This document shows, one piece after another, positions 1-7,031 of a stretch of DNA of 20,169 bases (the first letter of the stretch is position 1; the number at the start of each line of letters is the position of its first letter). Source of the DNA: an uncultured Leptolyngbya sp. (GTDB lineage: Bacteria; Cyanobacteriota; Cyanobacteriia; Phormidesmidales; Phormidesmidaceae); the NCBI GenBank assembly GCA_937899365.1, contig CALBPH010000219.1, forward strand, positions 1 through 20,169, in the 5' to 3' direction. A program made the translations under genes and the position numbers. The notes under the pieces are model-generated. The model was given only the letters and a program-made list of their open reading frames with translations, was not told the DNA's origin and did not search any database.

Positions 1-14
1 TAGGCCCCATTCAT

Positions 15-53
15 AAAAATGCCCTCTGAAATTATGCTTCAGAGGGCATTTTT
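15..53 (-). terminator. Intrinsic terminator of nblA, possibly bidirectional
   Basis: A perfect 16-bp inverted repeat: arms 15-30 and 38-53 around a 7-nt loop. The core of the stem is GC-rich (TGCCCTCTGAA) and both outer ends are runs of five A or T. Read on the minus strand the hairpin ends in TTTTT and lies 23 nt after the nblA stop codon. Because it is symmetric it could also stop plus-strand transcription entering from the left edge. Confidence 0.85.
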
Positions 54-76
54 ATGGATTTCATCATGTGGTGGCT

Positions 77-244
77 CTAGGCGTTTTTCAGCAAATGCTT
101 TACCAGATTGTCCTTCACCATCATCTGGCGCATCACTTCAATTACATAGTTCTGTGCATCCTCGTGGGAGAGATTACGCACCTGATCTTTCAGGAGCTGC
201 AGTTGAAACTGCTGTTCTAGTGTCAATTGACCTGGCATATCCAT
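77..244 (-). CDS. nblA: NblA, phycobilisome degradation adaptor
   Basis: Encodes 55 residues, starting MDMPGQLTLEQQFQLQLLKD. NblA-family proteins (NblA/Ycf18) are small alpha-helical adaptors that bind phycobiliproteins and recruit Clp protease, so that the antenna is dismantled under nitrogen or sulfur starvation or high light. The family signature is visible: LTLEQQFQLQLLKDQV (residues 7-22), LSHEDAQ (25-31), then EVMRQMMVKDNLVKHLLK (36-53). Length is normal for the family. The ATG is well supported by GGAGGAG (plus-strand 251-257) with 6 nt spacing. The gene stands alone, with its own candidate promoter upstream and a terminator just downstream. It is too short for many gene finders. Identification is by motif and length; I could not align it. 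Confidence 0.92.
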   Translation of the reverse strand: MDMPGQLTLEQQFQLQLLKDQVRNLSHEDAQNYVIEVMRQMMVKDNLVKHLLKNA

Positions 245-257
245 AGGTCACTCCTCC

Positions 258-649
258 GGAAATCGTTATTGATGACAGAGGCAATGGCCGTCTGTCTTAT
301 CAAAGATTTTACTCATAGTGCAATTGATCGTCAACCTGTCAAGCAATAAATAATCAAGTAAACATTTATTTACACTCATAGTAGCATTTTGGTAGTGAAA
401 TAGGCAGAAATGCCGTTTCAAGCTTGCAAGTGCTGGGTAAAACTACGCGGTTCTCATCTTTTGTGTTCGACGATTTCTCATAAAAACTGGATGACGACCC
501 AAAGCCACTAATTGACATCTCAAAACCAAGTATTTTTATGTTTCTAATGAAAAATAAAAACTACATTATGGGTGGATTTGAGCGTGAAGTAATTACCCCT
601 GCCAAGCAAGCTAGTCATGCACTCTTTAAACAGGGTAATCTGATCTAAA
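258..649. other. Intergenic region upstream of nblA
   Basis: About 390 bases without a convincing gene. The left end holds the nblA leader and candidate promoter. Positions 358-373 hold a dyad, GTAAA-N6-TTTAC. The rest (about 380-649) is AT-rich with no RNA gene or conserved motif that I recognise. The only short reading frame is 26 codons at 568-648 with no SD, which I do not believe. Confidence 0.5.
306..334 (-). promoter_or_regulatory. Candidate sigma-70 promoter of nblA
   Basis: On the minus strand TTGACG (plus 329-334) and TAAAAT (plus 306-311) are separated by 17 nt, close to the consensus spacing. This predicts transcription starting near position 300 and a leader of about 55 nt. A second TTGACA (plus 337-342) lies 8 nt upstream in the same orientation, with 19-nt spacing to TATGAG. 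nblA genes are commonly induced by starvation, so activator sites would be expected further upstream. Confidence 0.55.
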
Positions 650-721
<72 letters not shown>

Positions 722-733
722 AATGGAAAAATG

Positions 734-818
734 TGGTGGGCCGTGTTGGATTTGAACCAACGTAGGCATAGCCAGCGGATTTACAGTCCGCCCCCATTAA
801 CCACTCGGGCAACGACCC
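734..818 (-). tRNA. tRNA-Tyr (GTA), with encoded CCA
   Basis: A class II tRNA with a long variable arm. The acceptor stem is GGGTCGT/ACGGCCC with discriminator A, the D-arm begins CCCGAGTGG, and the anticodon stem GCGGA/TCCGC encloses loop CTGTAAA. The T-arm is GTTGG-TTCAAAT-CCAAC. The body is 737-818, and positions 734-736 encode the CCA tail, unlike the two neighbouring tRNAs. Confidence 0.95.
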
Positions 819-843
819 ACATTTTACCGACCTACATCGGTAA

Positions 844-916
844 TGCCAGGAGGCGGACTTGAACCGCCGACACGAGGATTTTCAATCCACTGCTCTACCA
901 ACTGAGCTATCCCGGC
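844..916 (-). tRNA. tRNA-Phe (GAA)
   Basis: The acceptor stem is GCCGGGA/TCCTGGC (one G-T pair) with discriminator A. The D-stem is GCTC/GAGC, the anticodon loop TTGAAAA carries GAA, and the T-arm is GGCGG-TTCAAGT-CCGCC. CCA is not encoded. It is the first gene of the minus-strand trio Phe-Tyr-Thr, separated from tRNA-Tyr by about 25 nt, so co-transcription is likely. Confidence 0.95.
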
Positions 917-1064
917 AACAAGCGGCATTGCTGCCTTTCTTGTGCGCCTAAACAAGTTAGCAAAAGAGTGGAACCCTTAGCAAGCTCAAACTTAGGATCT
1001 TTTATTTCAAAGCAACAACGTCACCTAGCAAAAACCTAGGATAGGACTCTAGGGATGCAATTCA

Positions 1065-1085
1065 GATTGAGCTAAGCGCTCAATC
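1065..1085 (-). other. Short hairpin over the PPC gene stop codon
   Basis: An 8-bp inverted repeat, GATTGAGC/GCTCAATC, with a 5-nt loop. It overlaps the last base of the PPC-domain gene. No T-run follows on the minus strand, so it is at most a weak terminator or an mRNA 3' stabiliser. Confidence 0.35.
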
Positions 1086-1534
1086 TATTCAATTTCTCGG
1101 AGACGAGCAAGCTTTAAAGAAAATGTCCCTGTACCTTGCCCCGCATAGGCTCTGACACGAACGGTGTACTGGCCAGATTTAGAAATACGGGCAAACAGCA
1201 GGGAGTTTGTCGACCCATCAGGACCATCATCATTTTCGCTCACGGTAGTGCCGTCATCTCCGAGTAAGCTTACTAGCGCGTCAAACTCTTCTGAAATGAG
1301 GTCGATGGTAATTTGGTCTCCTTCCACTAGCTCAACCGTGTAGTCTCTAGCAAAGCCACCCACGCCTGTCGGAATATCACTCTCGGAAAGCGTATCGCTA
1401 ATTTCGCGCCCTCCTGTTAGCTCAATGGGACTATAGATTTGAGCCATAGCACTACTGGCACCCAGCACACCAAGAGTCAATAACGCTGTGGGAATCAGTA
1501 GTGCGCGGCGTAAAATTTTCCTAGATTGCTTCAT
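1085..1534 (-). CDS. Secreted PPC-domain protein
   Basis: 149 residues. Residues 1-31 form a signal peptide: a basic start (KQSRKILRR), a hydrophobic core, and an AMA-Q cleavage site near residue 31. The mature part matches the bacterial pre-peptidase C-terminal (PPC) beta-sandwich pattern. It has EGDQITIDLISEEFDALVSL (71-90), an acidic turn NDDGPDGSTNS (101-111), and a closing SGQYTVRVRAY (120-130). PPC domains usually sit at the end of secreted proteases; here one stands alone, as also happens in cyanobacteria. The likely place is the periplasm or outside the cell. The acidic turn could bind calcium, which is inference. The SD is weak. No enzyme domain and no partner gene are visible. Confidence 0.8.
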   Translation of the reverse strand: MKQSRKILRRALLIPTALLTLGVLGASSAMAQIYSPIELTGGREISDTLSESDIPTGVGGFARDYTVELVEGDQITIDLISEEFDALVSLLGDDGTTVSENDDGPDGSTNSLLFARISKSGQYTVRVRAYAGQGTGTFSLKLARLREIE

Positions 1535-1751
1535 TGTTGGGATAAAAACGGGTCATTTAGATGGTGACATTATGCCCCAAGCTTCGATTTTCATAGTGTT
1601 GCTAAAGCAGCTTTTAACTTTCGAGAGGTAGCTCAGCCGCCACAGGTAACGCTCAGTTGGTTGTCTAATCCTAATTCTCCAGACTGTCAAGCAACTTTCA
1701 AGCAACTCTTTCATCGACTGTGCTGAGACGTGTAAAGTCCTAGTACAGCCG

Positions 1752-2255
1752 ATGATGAACCTCATGTCCCCTTCTGACCCTACCCCTGCCTCATCAACGC
1801 ATCATTCCCATGCCGCCTTACAAAGGCTGCGCAATCTGAGTCATGTTTTGGATAATGCGATCGCAATACCCGGTCTCGGCTACCGGGTGGGTCTAGACCC
1901 GCTCATCGGTCTACTACCCGGCGGTGGTGACCTAATGGCAGGGCTCATTTCCATCTACGTCGTAGCGGAAGCAGCTCGGATGGGAGTACCGGCTGCTACC
2001 TTAGGTCGCATGGGATTCAACATCTTGACAGAGGTGCTCGTAGGAACAGTGCCCATGCTTGGCGACTTATTTGACGTTGTTTGGAAAGCCAACGCCCGCA
2101 ACGTTGATCTACTAGAACGACATATTCGTAATCCTCGACCCAGTCGCCGAGCAGATAAACTATTTGCGATCGTCTTAATTACAGCGTTATTAGCCATTGT
2201 CATAGGTGCAGCGACGCTATCATTCTTGTTTGTGCGCTGGCTCCTACAGCTGTAA
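1752..2255 (+). CDS. DUF4112 membrane protein
   Basis: 167 residues of unknown function. The DUF4112 pattern is clear: IPGLGYRVGLDPLIGLLPGGGD (39-60), a helix with SIYVVAEAARMGVP (67-80), RMGFNILTEVLVGTVPMLGDLFD (86-108) and KANARNVDLL (112-121). A strongly hydrophobic C-terminal segment (about 137-166) is a transmembrane helix, and two weaker hydrophobic stretches (about 60-75 and 90-108) may enter the membrane. Three in-frame ATGs (1752, 1755, 1764) are possible starts and none has a good SD; I give the longest form. It is divergent from the PPC-domain gene, so the roughly 217 bases between them must hold promoters for both. Confidence 0.85.
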   Translation: MMNLMSPSDPTPASSTHHSHAALQRLRNLSHVLDNAIAIPGLGYRVGLDPLIGLLPGGGDLMAGLISIYVVAEAARMGVPAATLGRMGFNILTEVLVGTVPMLGDLFDVVWKANARNVDLLERHIRNPRPSRRADKLFAIVLITALLAIVIGAATLSFLFVRWLLQL

Positions 2256-2368
2256 TATAAGAAGCTTGATCGCATCCGAATTGCAACCTTAGGTTTTCCC
2301 TACGAAAAAACTACAGTGCTGGATGTGTAAAGCGTTTACTAAACAGGTCTGCAGGACAGAGGAATTAA

Positions 2369-3418
2369 ATGGTTGGAGCAGCCGATTTTGTAGCCGACAT
2401 CACCCAGGGCGGCACAGACCAAGATGTAACGCTCGACTTCAAGGTTCCCGATCCCACCGACAGCAATATTTCTGAACATGACTTTAACAACCAAATCGAC
2501 ATAGCGTGGCAGGTATGTGACCGATTTGATTTGCAAACCGATATCTGGCGTGGTCGCATTCTTAGAGCAGTACGCGATCGTGAGAAACAAAGCGGTGACA
2601 ATCGTGGCACCGGATTTCTCAATTGGTTAAAAGATCGAGAGATTAGCAAAAGTCAGGCCTATGCCCTAATCGAGTTAGCCAATAGCGCAGATGAGCTCCT
2701 CAACGAAGGGCTACTGAATGAGCAATCCGTTAACCAGTTTAGTAAACGAGCCTTCGTTGAAACTGCTCAAGCCGCTCCAGAAGTCCAACAGATGGTGACC
2801 GAAGCAGCCCGCCGAGGAGAGCAGGTTACTCGCAAAGAGGTTAAGCAGCTGGCAGACGAATGGACAGCCATGACCTCTGATTTAATTCCAGAGACAGTTC
2901 GTGAGAAAGCAGCCAATAACACTATCCCAACACGCTACCTCACCCCCTTAGTCAAGGAGATGGAAAAACTCCCACCCAGCCACCAGGACACTTTGCGCGC
3001 AGAAGCAGCTCGCAATCCCGATGTGGATACCCTCAAACAGATCACCTCCGAAGCTCGCTATCTATCAAAATACATAGCGGCGGCTAGCCAAGTACAAACA
3101 ATCGATCCAGACTTCATTAACTTAGAGCAAGCCCTTGAAGAAGCCCTACGGGTTGGTTGTTTAAACTCCACAGCAGACTTAGTAAATCAAGCAACGCAGC
3201 TAGAACAAGCCACCGCCAAACTCTACACCGCCTGGCGACGACTTAATAAACTAGCGGAACGGGTCTATGTAGACAGCGGGGAAAGCACACCCCAGCTACG
3301 GGCACTTCTGAGCGCCCTCACACCTCTGACAAACGAAATCATTGAAATTCAGCTTGGCAGTGCCAACAGTCCGTCAACCAAGACTATTCGGTTACAAGTG
3401 CTTGGAGAAATTGAATAA
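2369..3418 (+). CDS. Hypothetical protein upstream of ado
   Basis: 349 soluble, charged, mostly helical residues with no signal peptide or transmembrane segment. I do not recognise the family with certainty. The first 40 residues look disordered and acidic. Residues 54-111 (FDLQTDIWRGRILRAVRDRE, then GFLNWLKDR, then EISKSQAYALIELANSADEL) resemble the short helix-turn-helix segments of plasmid partition and DUF3102-like proteins, where a 'WL...S...A' helix pair precedes a DNA-binding helix. Residues 150-165 (GEQVTRKEVKQLADEW) could be a second such element. The rest is helical and possibly coiled coil. The ATG has an SD (AGAGG) 7-8 nt upstream. It is on the same strand as ado, but 262 bases and a candidate promoter lie between them. 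A DNA-binding role is inference only. Confidence 0.7.
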   Translation: MVGAADFVADITQGGTDQDVTLDFKVPDPTDSNISEHDFNNQIDIAWQVCDRFDLQTDIWRGRILRAVRDREKQSGDNRGTGFLNWLKDREISKSQAYALIELANSADELLNEGLLNEQSVNQFSKRAFVETAQAAPEVQQMVTEAARRGEQVTRKEVKQLADEWTAMTSDLIPETVREKAANNTIPTRYLTPLVKEMEKLPPSHQDTLRAEAARNPDVDTLKQITSEARYLSKYIAAASQVQTIDPDFINLEQALEEALRVGCLNSTADLVNQATQLEQATAKLYTAWRRLNKLAERVYVDSGESTPQLRALLSALTPLTNEIIEIQLGSANSPSTKTIRLQVLGEIE

Positions 3419-3530
3419 AGTAGGCCCAACTCACCCCCAACCCACCTCTAAAACTCAGCATCAATCCAATAGATAAAAATTCTAAATAGATCAGCTTAGA
3501 ACACTTGCAGCCCAATAGAGTGACGACACT

Positions 3531-3559
3531 TTAACTGTACCCATAAGCATTCTTACAAT
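3531..3559 (+). promoter_or_regulatory. Candidate promoter of ado
   Basis: TTAACT (3531-3536) and TACAAT (3554-3559) are separated by 17 nt. The -10 matches the consensus at 5 of 6 positions and the -35 at 4 of 6. The predicted start near 3566 gives a leader of about 115 nt. It lies in the 262-base gap before ado and would let ado be transcribed independently of the upstream gene. Confidence 0.4.
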
Positions 3560-3680
3560 CCTGATAGGGTGTAAAGTGTGAAATCAGATGTCAATATATA
3601 AGTTACCCGCAGCAACTGTGCTAGGCCATGGCTTAGATATGGGCAGCGAGTGGTTATTGTAATGCAGGAATTGGACAGAT

Positions 3681-4376
3681 ATGCCGCAGCTTGAGGCCAG
3701 CCCAGCGCTCGACTTCCAAAGTGAAGCGTACAAGGATGCATACAGTCGCATCAACGCAATCGTAATTGAAGGGGAACTAGAAGCTAACGACAACTACAAG
3801 AGTTTGGCTGAATATCTCAGTGAGCACAAGGACGAGTTAATCAAGCTCGCTCGCATGGAGAAGCGCCATATGAAAGGGTTTCAAGCCTGTGGCAAGAATC
3901 TAAATGTGACACCTGACATGGAGTTTGCCAAGGAGTTCTTTGCAAACCTACATGATAATTTTAAGCAAGCTTGGGATGAGGGCAAGGTTGTCACTTGTTT
4001 ATTGATTCAGTCCTTGATCATTGAAACTTTTGCAATTGCTGCCTACAACATCTACATTCCCGTTGCAGACGACTTTGCACGGAAAATCACCGAGGGTGTT
4101 GTCAAGGATGAGTACATGCATCTGAATTTTGGTGAAGAATGGCTCAAGGCAAACTTTGAGACGGCCAGAGCTGAGTTAGAGGAGGCTAATCGCCAAAATC
4201 TGCCTCTCGTCTGGCAGATGCTTAACCAGGTAGCCGAAGACGCAGCCGTTCTAGGCATGGAAAAAGACGCTCTAGTCGAGGACTTCATGATTACCTATGG
4301 TGAAGCACTCGGGAATATCGGATTTAGCAGTAGAGAGGTAATGCGCCTTTCTGCCCAAGGCTTGGCCACAGCATAG
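3681..4376 (+). CDS. ado: Aldehyde-deformylating oxygenase
   Basis: 231 residues, the usual cyanobacterial length. The enzyme converts Cn fatty aldehydes (mainly C16 and C18) to Cn-1 alkanes and formate, using O2 and reduced ferredoxin at a carboxylate-bridged di-iron site inside a ferritin-like helical bundle. All six iron ligands known for the family are present at the expected positions: Glu32, Glu60, His63, Glu115, Glu144 and His147 (motifs EKRH at 60-63 and DEYMH at 143-147). The N-terminus (MPQLEAS) and the helix CLLIQSLIIETFAIAAYNIYIPVAD (106-130) are very close to my recollection of the Synechococcus elongatus protein, which supports the start codon. The SD is weak (AGGA, 12 nt away). 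Aar, the enzyme that supplies its substrate, is next downstream, but a strong terminator stands between them. Confidence 0.98.
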   Translation: MPQLEASPALDFQSEAYKDAYSRINAIVIEGELEANDNYKSLAEYLSEHKDELIKLARMEKRHMKGFQACGKNLNVTPDMEFAKEFFANLHDNFKQAWDEGKVVTCLLIQSLIIETFAIAAYNIYIPVADDFARKITEGVVKDEYMHLNFGEEWLKANFETARAELEEANRQNLPLVWQMLNQVAEDAAVLGMEKDALVEDFMITYGEALGNIGFSSREVMRLSAQGLATA

Positions 4377-4393
4377 GATTTATCCCACTTTGC

Positions 4394-4423
4394 AAGAGGC
4401 TGATCCTAGGATCAGCCTCTTTT
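4394..4423 (+). terminator. Palindromic terminator between ado and aar
   Basis: Positions 4394-4421 are a perfect 28-base palindrome (centre 4407/4408), followed by T to 4423. The stem contains GAGGCTGATCC and the transcript ends in UUUU. It starts 18 nt after the ado stop codon. It is A-rich on the other side, so it may act in both directions. It suggests that ado mRNA ends here and that aar has its own promoter. Confidence 0.85.
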
Positions 4424-4520
4424 GCTATGGCGACCTATGGGTTGTCATGAACCATATGGCTGTAACATTTTGTTGTAGTCTGATTTTCTAAGATTACTTT
4501 TTTTTATAGAAACGTCCCAA

Positions 4521-5543
4521 ATGTTTGGCTTAATCGGACACCTGACCAACTTAGAACACGCCCAATCGGTCGCTCGTGATTTGGGATATCCAGAATATGG
4601 CAGCCAGGGCTTGGACTTTTGGTGCAGCGCACCTCCTTTTGTGGTGGAAGACATCAAGGTGACCAGTGCAACTGGCCAAGTTATTGAAGGACTGTATGTC
4701 GAGTCATGCTTTTTGCCAGAGATGCTGGCAACACGACGCATTAAAGCTGCAACTCGCAAGGTTTTAAACGCAATGGCCCATGCTCAGAAAATGGGCATTA
4801 ACATTACGGCCCTAGGTGGGTTTTCCTCAATTATTTTTGAAAACTTTAAGCTTGAACAAATCCGACGTATTCGTAACCTAGAGCTTGACTTTCACCGGTT
4901 TACCACTGGAAACACCCACACGGCATATGTTATCTGCCAGCAAGTTGAACAGGCAGCGCCTAAACATGGCATTGATCTTTCTAAAGCGACGGTAGCGGTT
5001 TGTGGTGCAACGGGTGATATTGGGAGTGCCGTTTGCCGCTGGCTCAGCCACAATACCGGTGTTAAGGAGCTATTGCTAGTTGCCCGCAATCGAGAACGTT
5101 TAGACAATCTCAAAGATGAGATTGGCATGGGTAAAGTAATGGGTCTAGAAGAGGCCTTACCCATGGCGGATGTAGTGGTTTGGGTTGCCAGCATGCCTAA
5201 AGGCATTGATATTGACCCCAGCACCTTAAAGCAGCCTTGTCTGATGGTTGATGGTGGTTATCCTAAAAACATTGGCAGCCAGTTTAGCCAGCCTGGCATC
5301 CATGTTCTCAAGGGCGGCATTGTTGAGCATAGCCTTGATATTGACTGGCGAATTATGCATATCGTAGCGATGGATGTCCCGGCTCGACAGCTGTTTGCTT
5401 GTTTTGCTGAATCAATGCTGTTGGAATTTGAAAAATGGCACACTAATTTCTCTTGGGGGAGAAATCAAATCACTCTTGAGAAAATGGAACAAATTGGTGC
5501 AGCCTCTGTCAAACATGGCTTCCGCCCCTTATTAACAACTTAA
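4521..5543 (+). CDS. aar: Long-chain acyl-ACP reductase
   Basis: 340 residues, about the usual length. It reduces fatty acyl-ACP (or acyl-CoA) to the fatty aldehyde with NADPH, feeding Ado. The N-terminal third (MFGLIGHLTN..., residues 1-150) is the substrate-binding part. The Rossmann nucleotide-binding motif is CGATGDIGSAVC (161-172). The C-terminal part holds VDGGYPKN (243-250) and RQLFACFAESMLLEFE (289-304), whose Cys294 matches the cysteine known to carry the acyl-thioester intermediate. I see no SD, and a run of T precedes the start, but the conserved N-terminus supports this ATG. The ado terminator lies 98 bases upstream, so an independent promoter is expected in 4424-4520; I could not pick one with confidence. 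Confidence 0.97.
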   Translation: MFGLIGHLTNLEHAQSVARDLGYPEYGSQGLDFWCSAPPFVVEDIKVTSATGQVIEGLYVESCFLPEMLATRRIKAATRKVLNAMAHAQKMGINITALGGFSSIIFENFKLEQIRRIRNLELDFHRFTTGNTHTAYVICQQVEQAAPKHGIDLSKATVAVCGATGDIGSAVCRWLSHNTGVKELLLVARNRERLDNLKDEIGMGKVMGLEEALPMADVVVWVASMPKGIDIDPSTLKQPCLMVDGGYPKNIGSQFSQPGIHVLKGGIVEHSLDIDWRIMHIVAMDVPARQLFACFAESMLLEFEKWHTNFSWGRNQITLEKMEQIGAASVKHGFRPLLTT

Positions 5544-5648
5544 ACTTATTGGCTCAGAAATACTTAGCTTTGTTCTCTATAGCAAGAATGCACTTTGGGG
5601 TGCAGTTTGCGATAGGGTGGAATTGCTGCTGGAGTACCTAAACCTGTT

Positions 5649-6629
5649 ATGGCAACAACAGAACGAAGGCCTATTTTGCTTGACTTTGAGAAGCCGTTGG
5701 CTGAATTAGAGTCTCGAATTTTGCAAATACGAGCACTAGCTGAAGACAACGATGTCGATGTTTCAGCACAAATCCAGCAGTTAGAATCACGGGCACAGCA
5801 GCTTCGACAAGAGATTTTTACGAGTCTGACCCCAGCTCAGCGCATCCAAGTTGCTCGTCACCCTCGTAGGCCAAGCACTCTGGACTATATCCAAGCTATC
5901 TCTGAAGAATGGATAGAGCTTCACGGTGATCGCCGTTCAGGAAAAGATGATTTGGCCTTAGTCGGTGGCGTTGCTCGCTTCCATGGTCATTCTGTCGTTA
6001 TGCTGGGGCATCAAAAGGGTCGAGATACAAAAGATAATGTCGCTCGCAATTTTGGGATGGCATCTCCCGGTGGATATCGCAAAGCCATGCGACTCATGGA
6101 ACATGCCAATCGGTTCAAGATGCCGATCTTTACGTTTATTGATACCCCTGGTGCCTGGGCAGGGTTAGAAGCCGAACAACTTGGTCAAGGCGAAGCTATT
6201 GCTTACAACCTCCGAGAAATGTTCCGTCTAGATAGCCCGATTATCTGTACGGTGATTGGAGAAGGTGGCTCTGGGGGTGCCTTGGGCATTGGGGTAGGCG
6301 ATCGACTGCTGATGTTTGAGCATTCTGTCTACACTGTGGCCAGTCCTGAAGCATGTGCAGCGATTTTATGGAAGGACTCGTCCCGTGCATCCCAAGCGGC
6401 TGAAGCACTCAAAATTACAGCCTGGGACTTGAAAAATCTGGGTATTTTAGATCAGTTACTGCCTGAGCCAACCGGTGGAGCACACGCCAACCCAATCCAG
6501 GCAGCGGAAGGGCTGCAGGCTGCCCTCTTAGAAAACCTTGAGGCTTTATTAGCCATACCAGCAGAGCAACGAAGACAAGAGCGCTATCGTAAATTTCGCC
6601 AGATTGGTGTCTTCTCCGAAGCTGCCTGA
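5649..6629 (+). CDS. accA: Acetyl-CoA carboxylase carboxyltransferase alpha
   Basis: 326 residues. AccA and AccD form the carboxyltransferase that moves the carboxyl group from biotinylated AccB to acetyl-CoA, making malonyl-CoA for fatty-acid synthesis. An N-terminal helical segment (14-58) precedes the crotonase-like core. Visible family motifs are HGDR (92-95), GHQKGRDTK (120-128), FGMASPGGYRKAMRLM (135-150), FIDTPGAW (163-170), GEGGSGGALGIGVGD (204-218) and ASPEACAAILWKDS (231-244). The glycine-rich loops form the CoA site and oxyanion hole. The gene is complete, and the start ATG has a rather distant GGAG. It follows aar by 105 bases on the same strand, so co-transcription is possible. 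The placement ties precursor supply to alkane formation. Confidence 0.97.
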   Translation: MATTERRPILLDFEKPLAELESRILQIRALAEDNDVDVSAQIQQLESRAQQLRQEIFTSLTPAQRIQVARHPRRPSTLDYIQAISEEWIELHGDRRSGKDDLALVGGVARFHGHSVVMLGHQKGRDTKDNVARNFGMASPGGYRKAMRLMEHANRFKMPIFTFIDTPGAWAGLEAEQLGQGEAIAYNLREMFRLDSPIICTVIGEGGSGGALGIGVGDRLLMFEHSVYTVASPEACAAILWKDSSRASQAAEALKITAWDLKNLGILDQLLPEPTGGAHANPIQAAEGLQAALLENLEALLAIPAEQRRQERYRKFRQIGVFSEAA

Positions 6630-7031
6630 GGCAATTATCCGTTATTAATGTGCTGGCATTGCTGAGCCTCGGGATGATTTTATCTGCAAGATACTGTCAC
6701 ATAGCATGTCTAACCGATCCGTTCACCCCCCTAAATCAGCAACAGCGAAATTCTGAGCCATTACTCTTCTAAATTGTTGAGCACAGTAGTCATAACAATC
6801 TCAGAAATCATCAATTGATAGCCCCAACTTTTATTAACCAATTTCAAATCTAAAAAAGAATAATGAGAGACCTACAAGTTGTTGTATTAGAGGTGTATTC
6901 TCGATAAAACAATAGCTTGACAGCGCTTTAGAAACTCTCTCAAAATAAAAACACCACATCGCCTGTAACATTTGTTAATATTATTAGGTGCGTGTATTCT
7001 TTGCTTCAGCTCTCCCTAGACGCTTCCATTA
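6630..7031. other. Intergenic region between accA and the SDR gene
   Basis: About 400 AT-rich bases. A weak dyad near the accA end (GAGGC/GCCTC with a long loop) might terminate transcription. Positions 6917-6946 hold a candidate promoter. I found no RNA gene. The only short plus-strand frame (32 codons from 6674) has no SD and no recognisable sequence. Confidence 0.45.
6917..6946 (+). promoter_or_regulatory. Candidate promoter of the SDR gene
   Basis: A perfect -35, TTGACA (6917-6922), is followed after 18 nt by CAAAAT (6941-6946), which matches the -10 consensus at 4 of 6 positions. The predicted start near 6953 gives a leader of about 80 nt before the ATG at 7032. Confidence 0.35.

Noticed and set aside
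358..373. Canonical NtcA site upstream of nblA
   Set aside because: The GTA and TAC ends are 10 bases apart rather than 8, so I list it only as an unassigned dyad.
568..648. 26-codon frame upstream of the tRNA cluster
   Set aside because: No SD, no hydrophobic or conserved character; could arise by chance.
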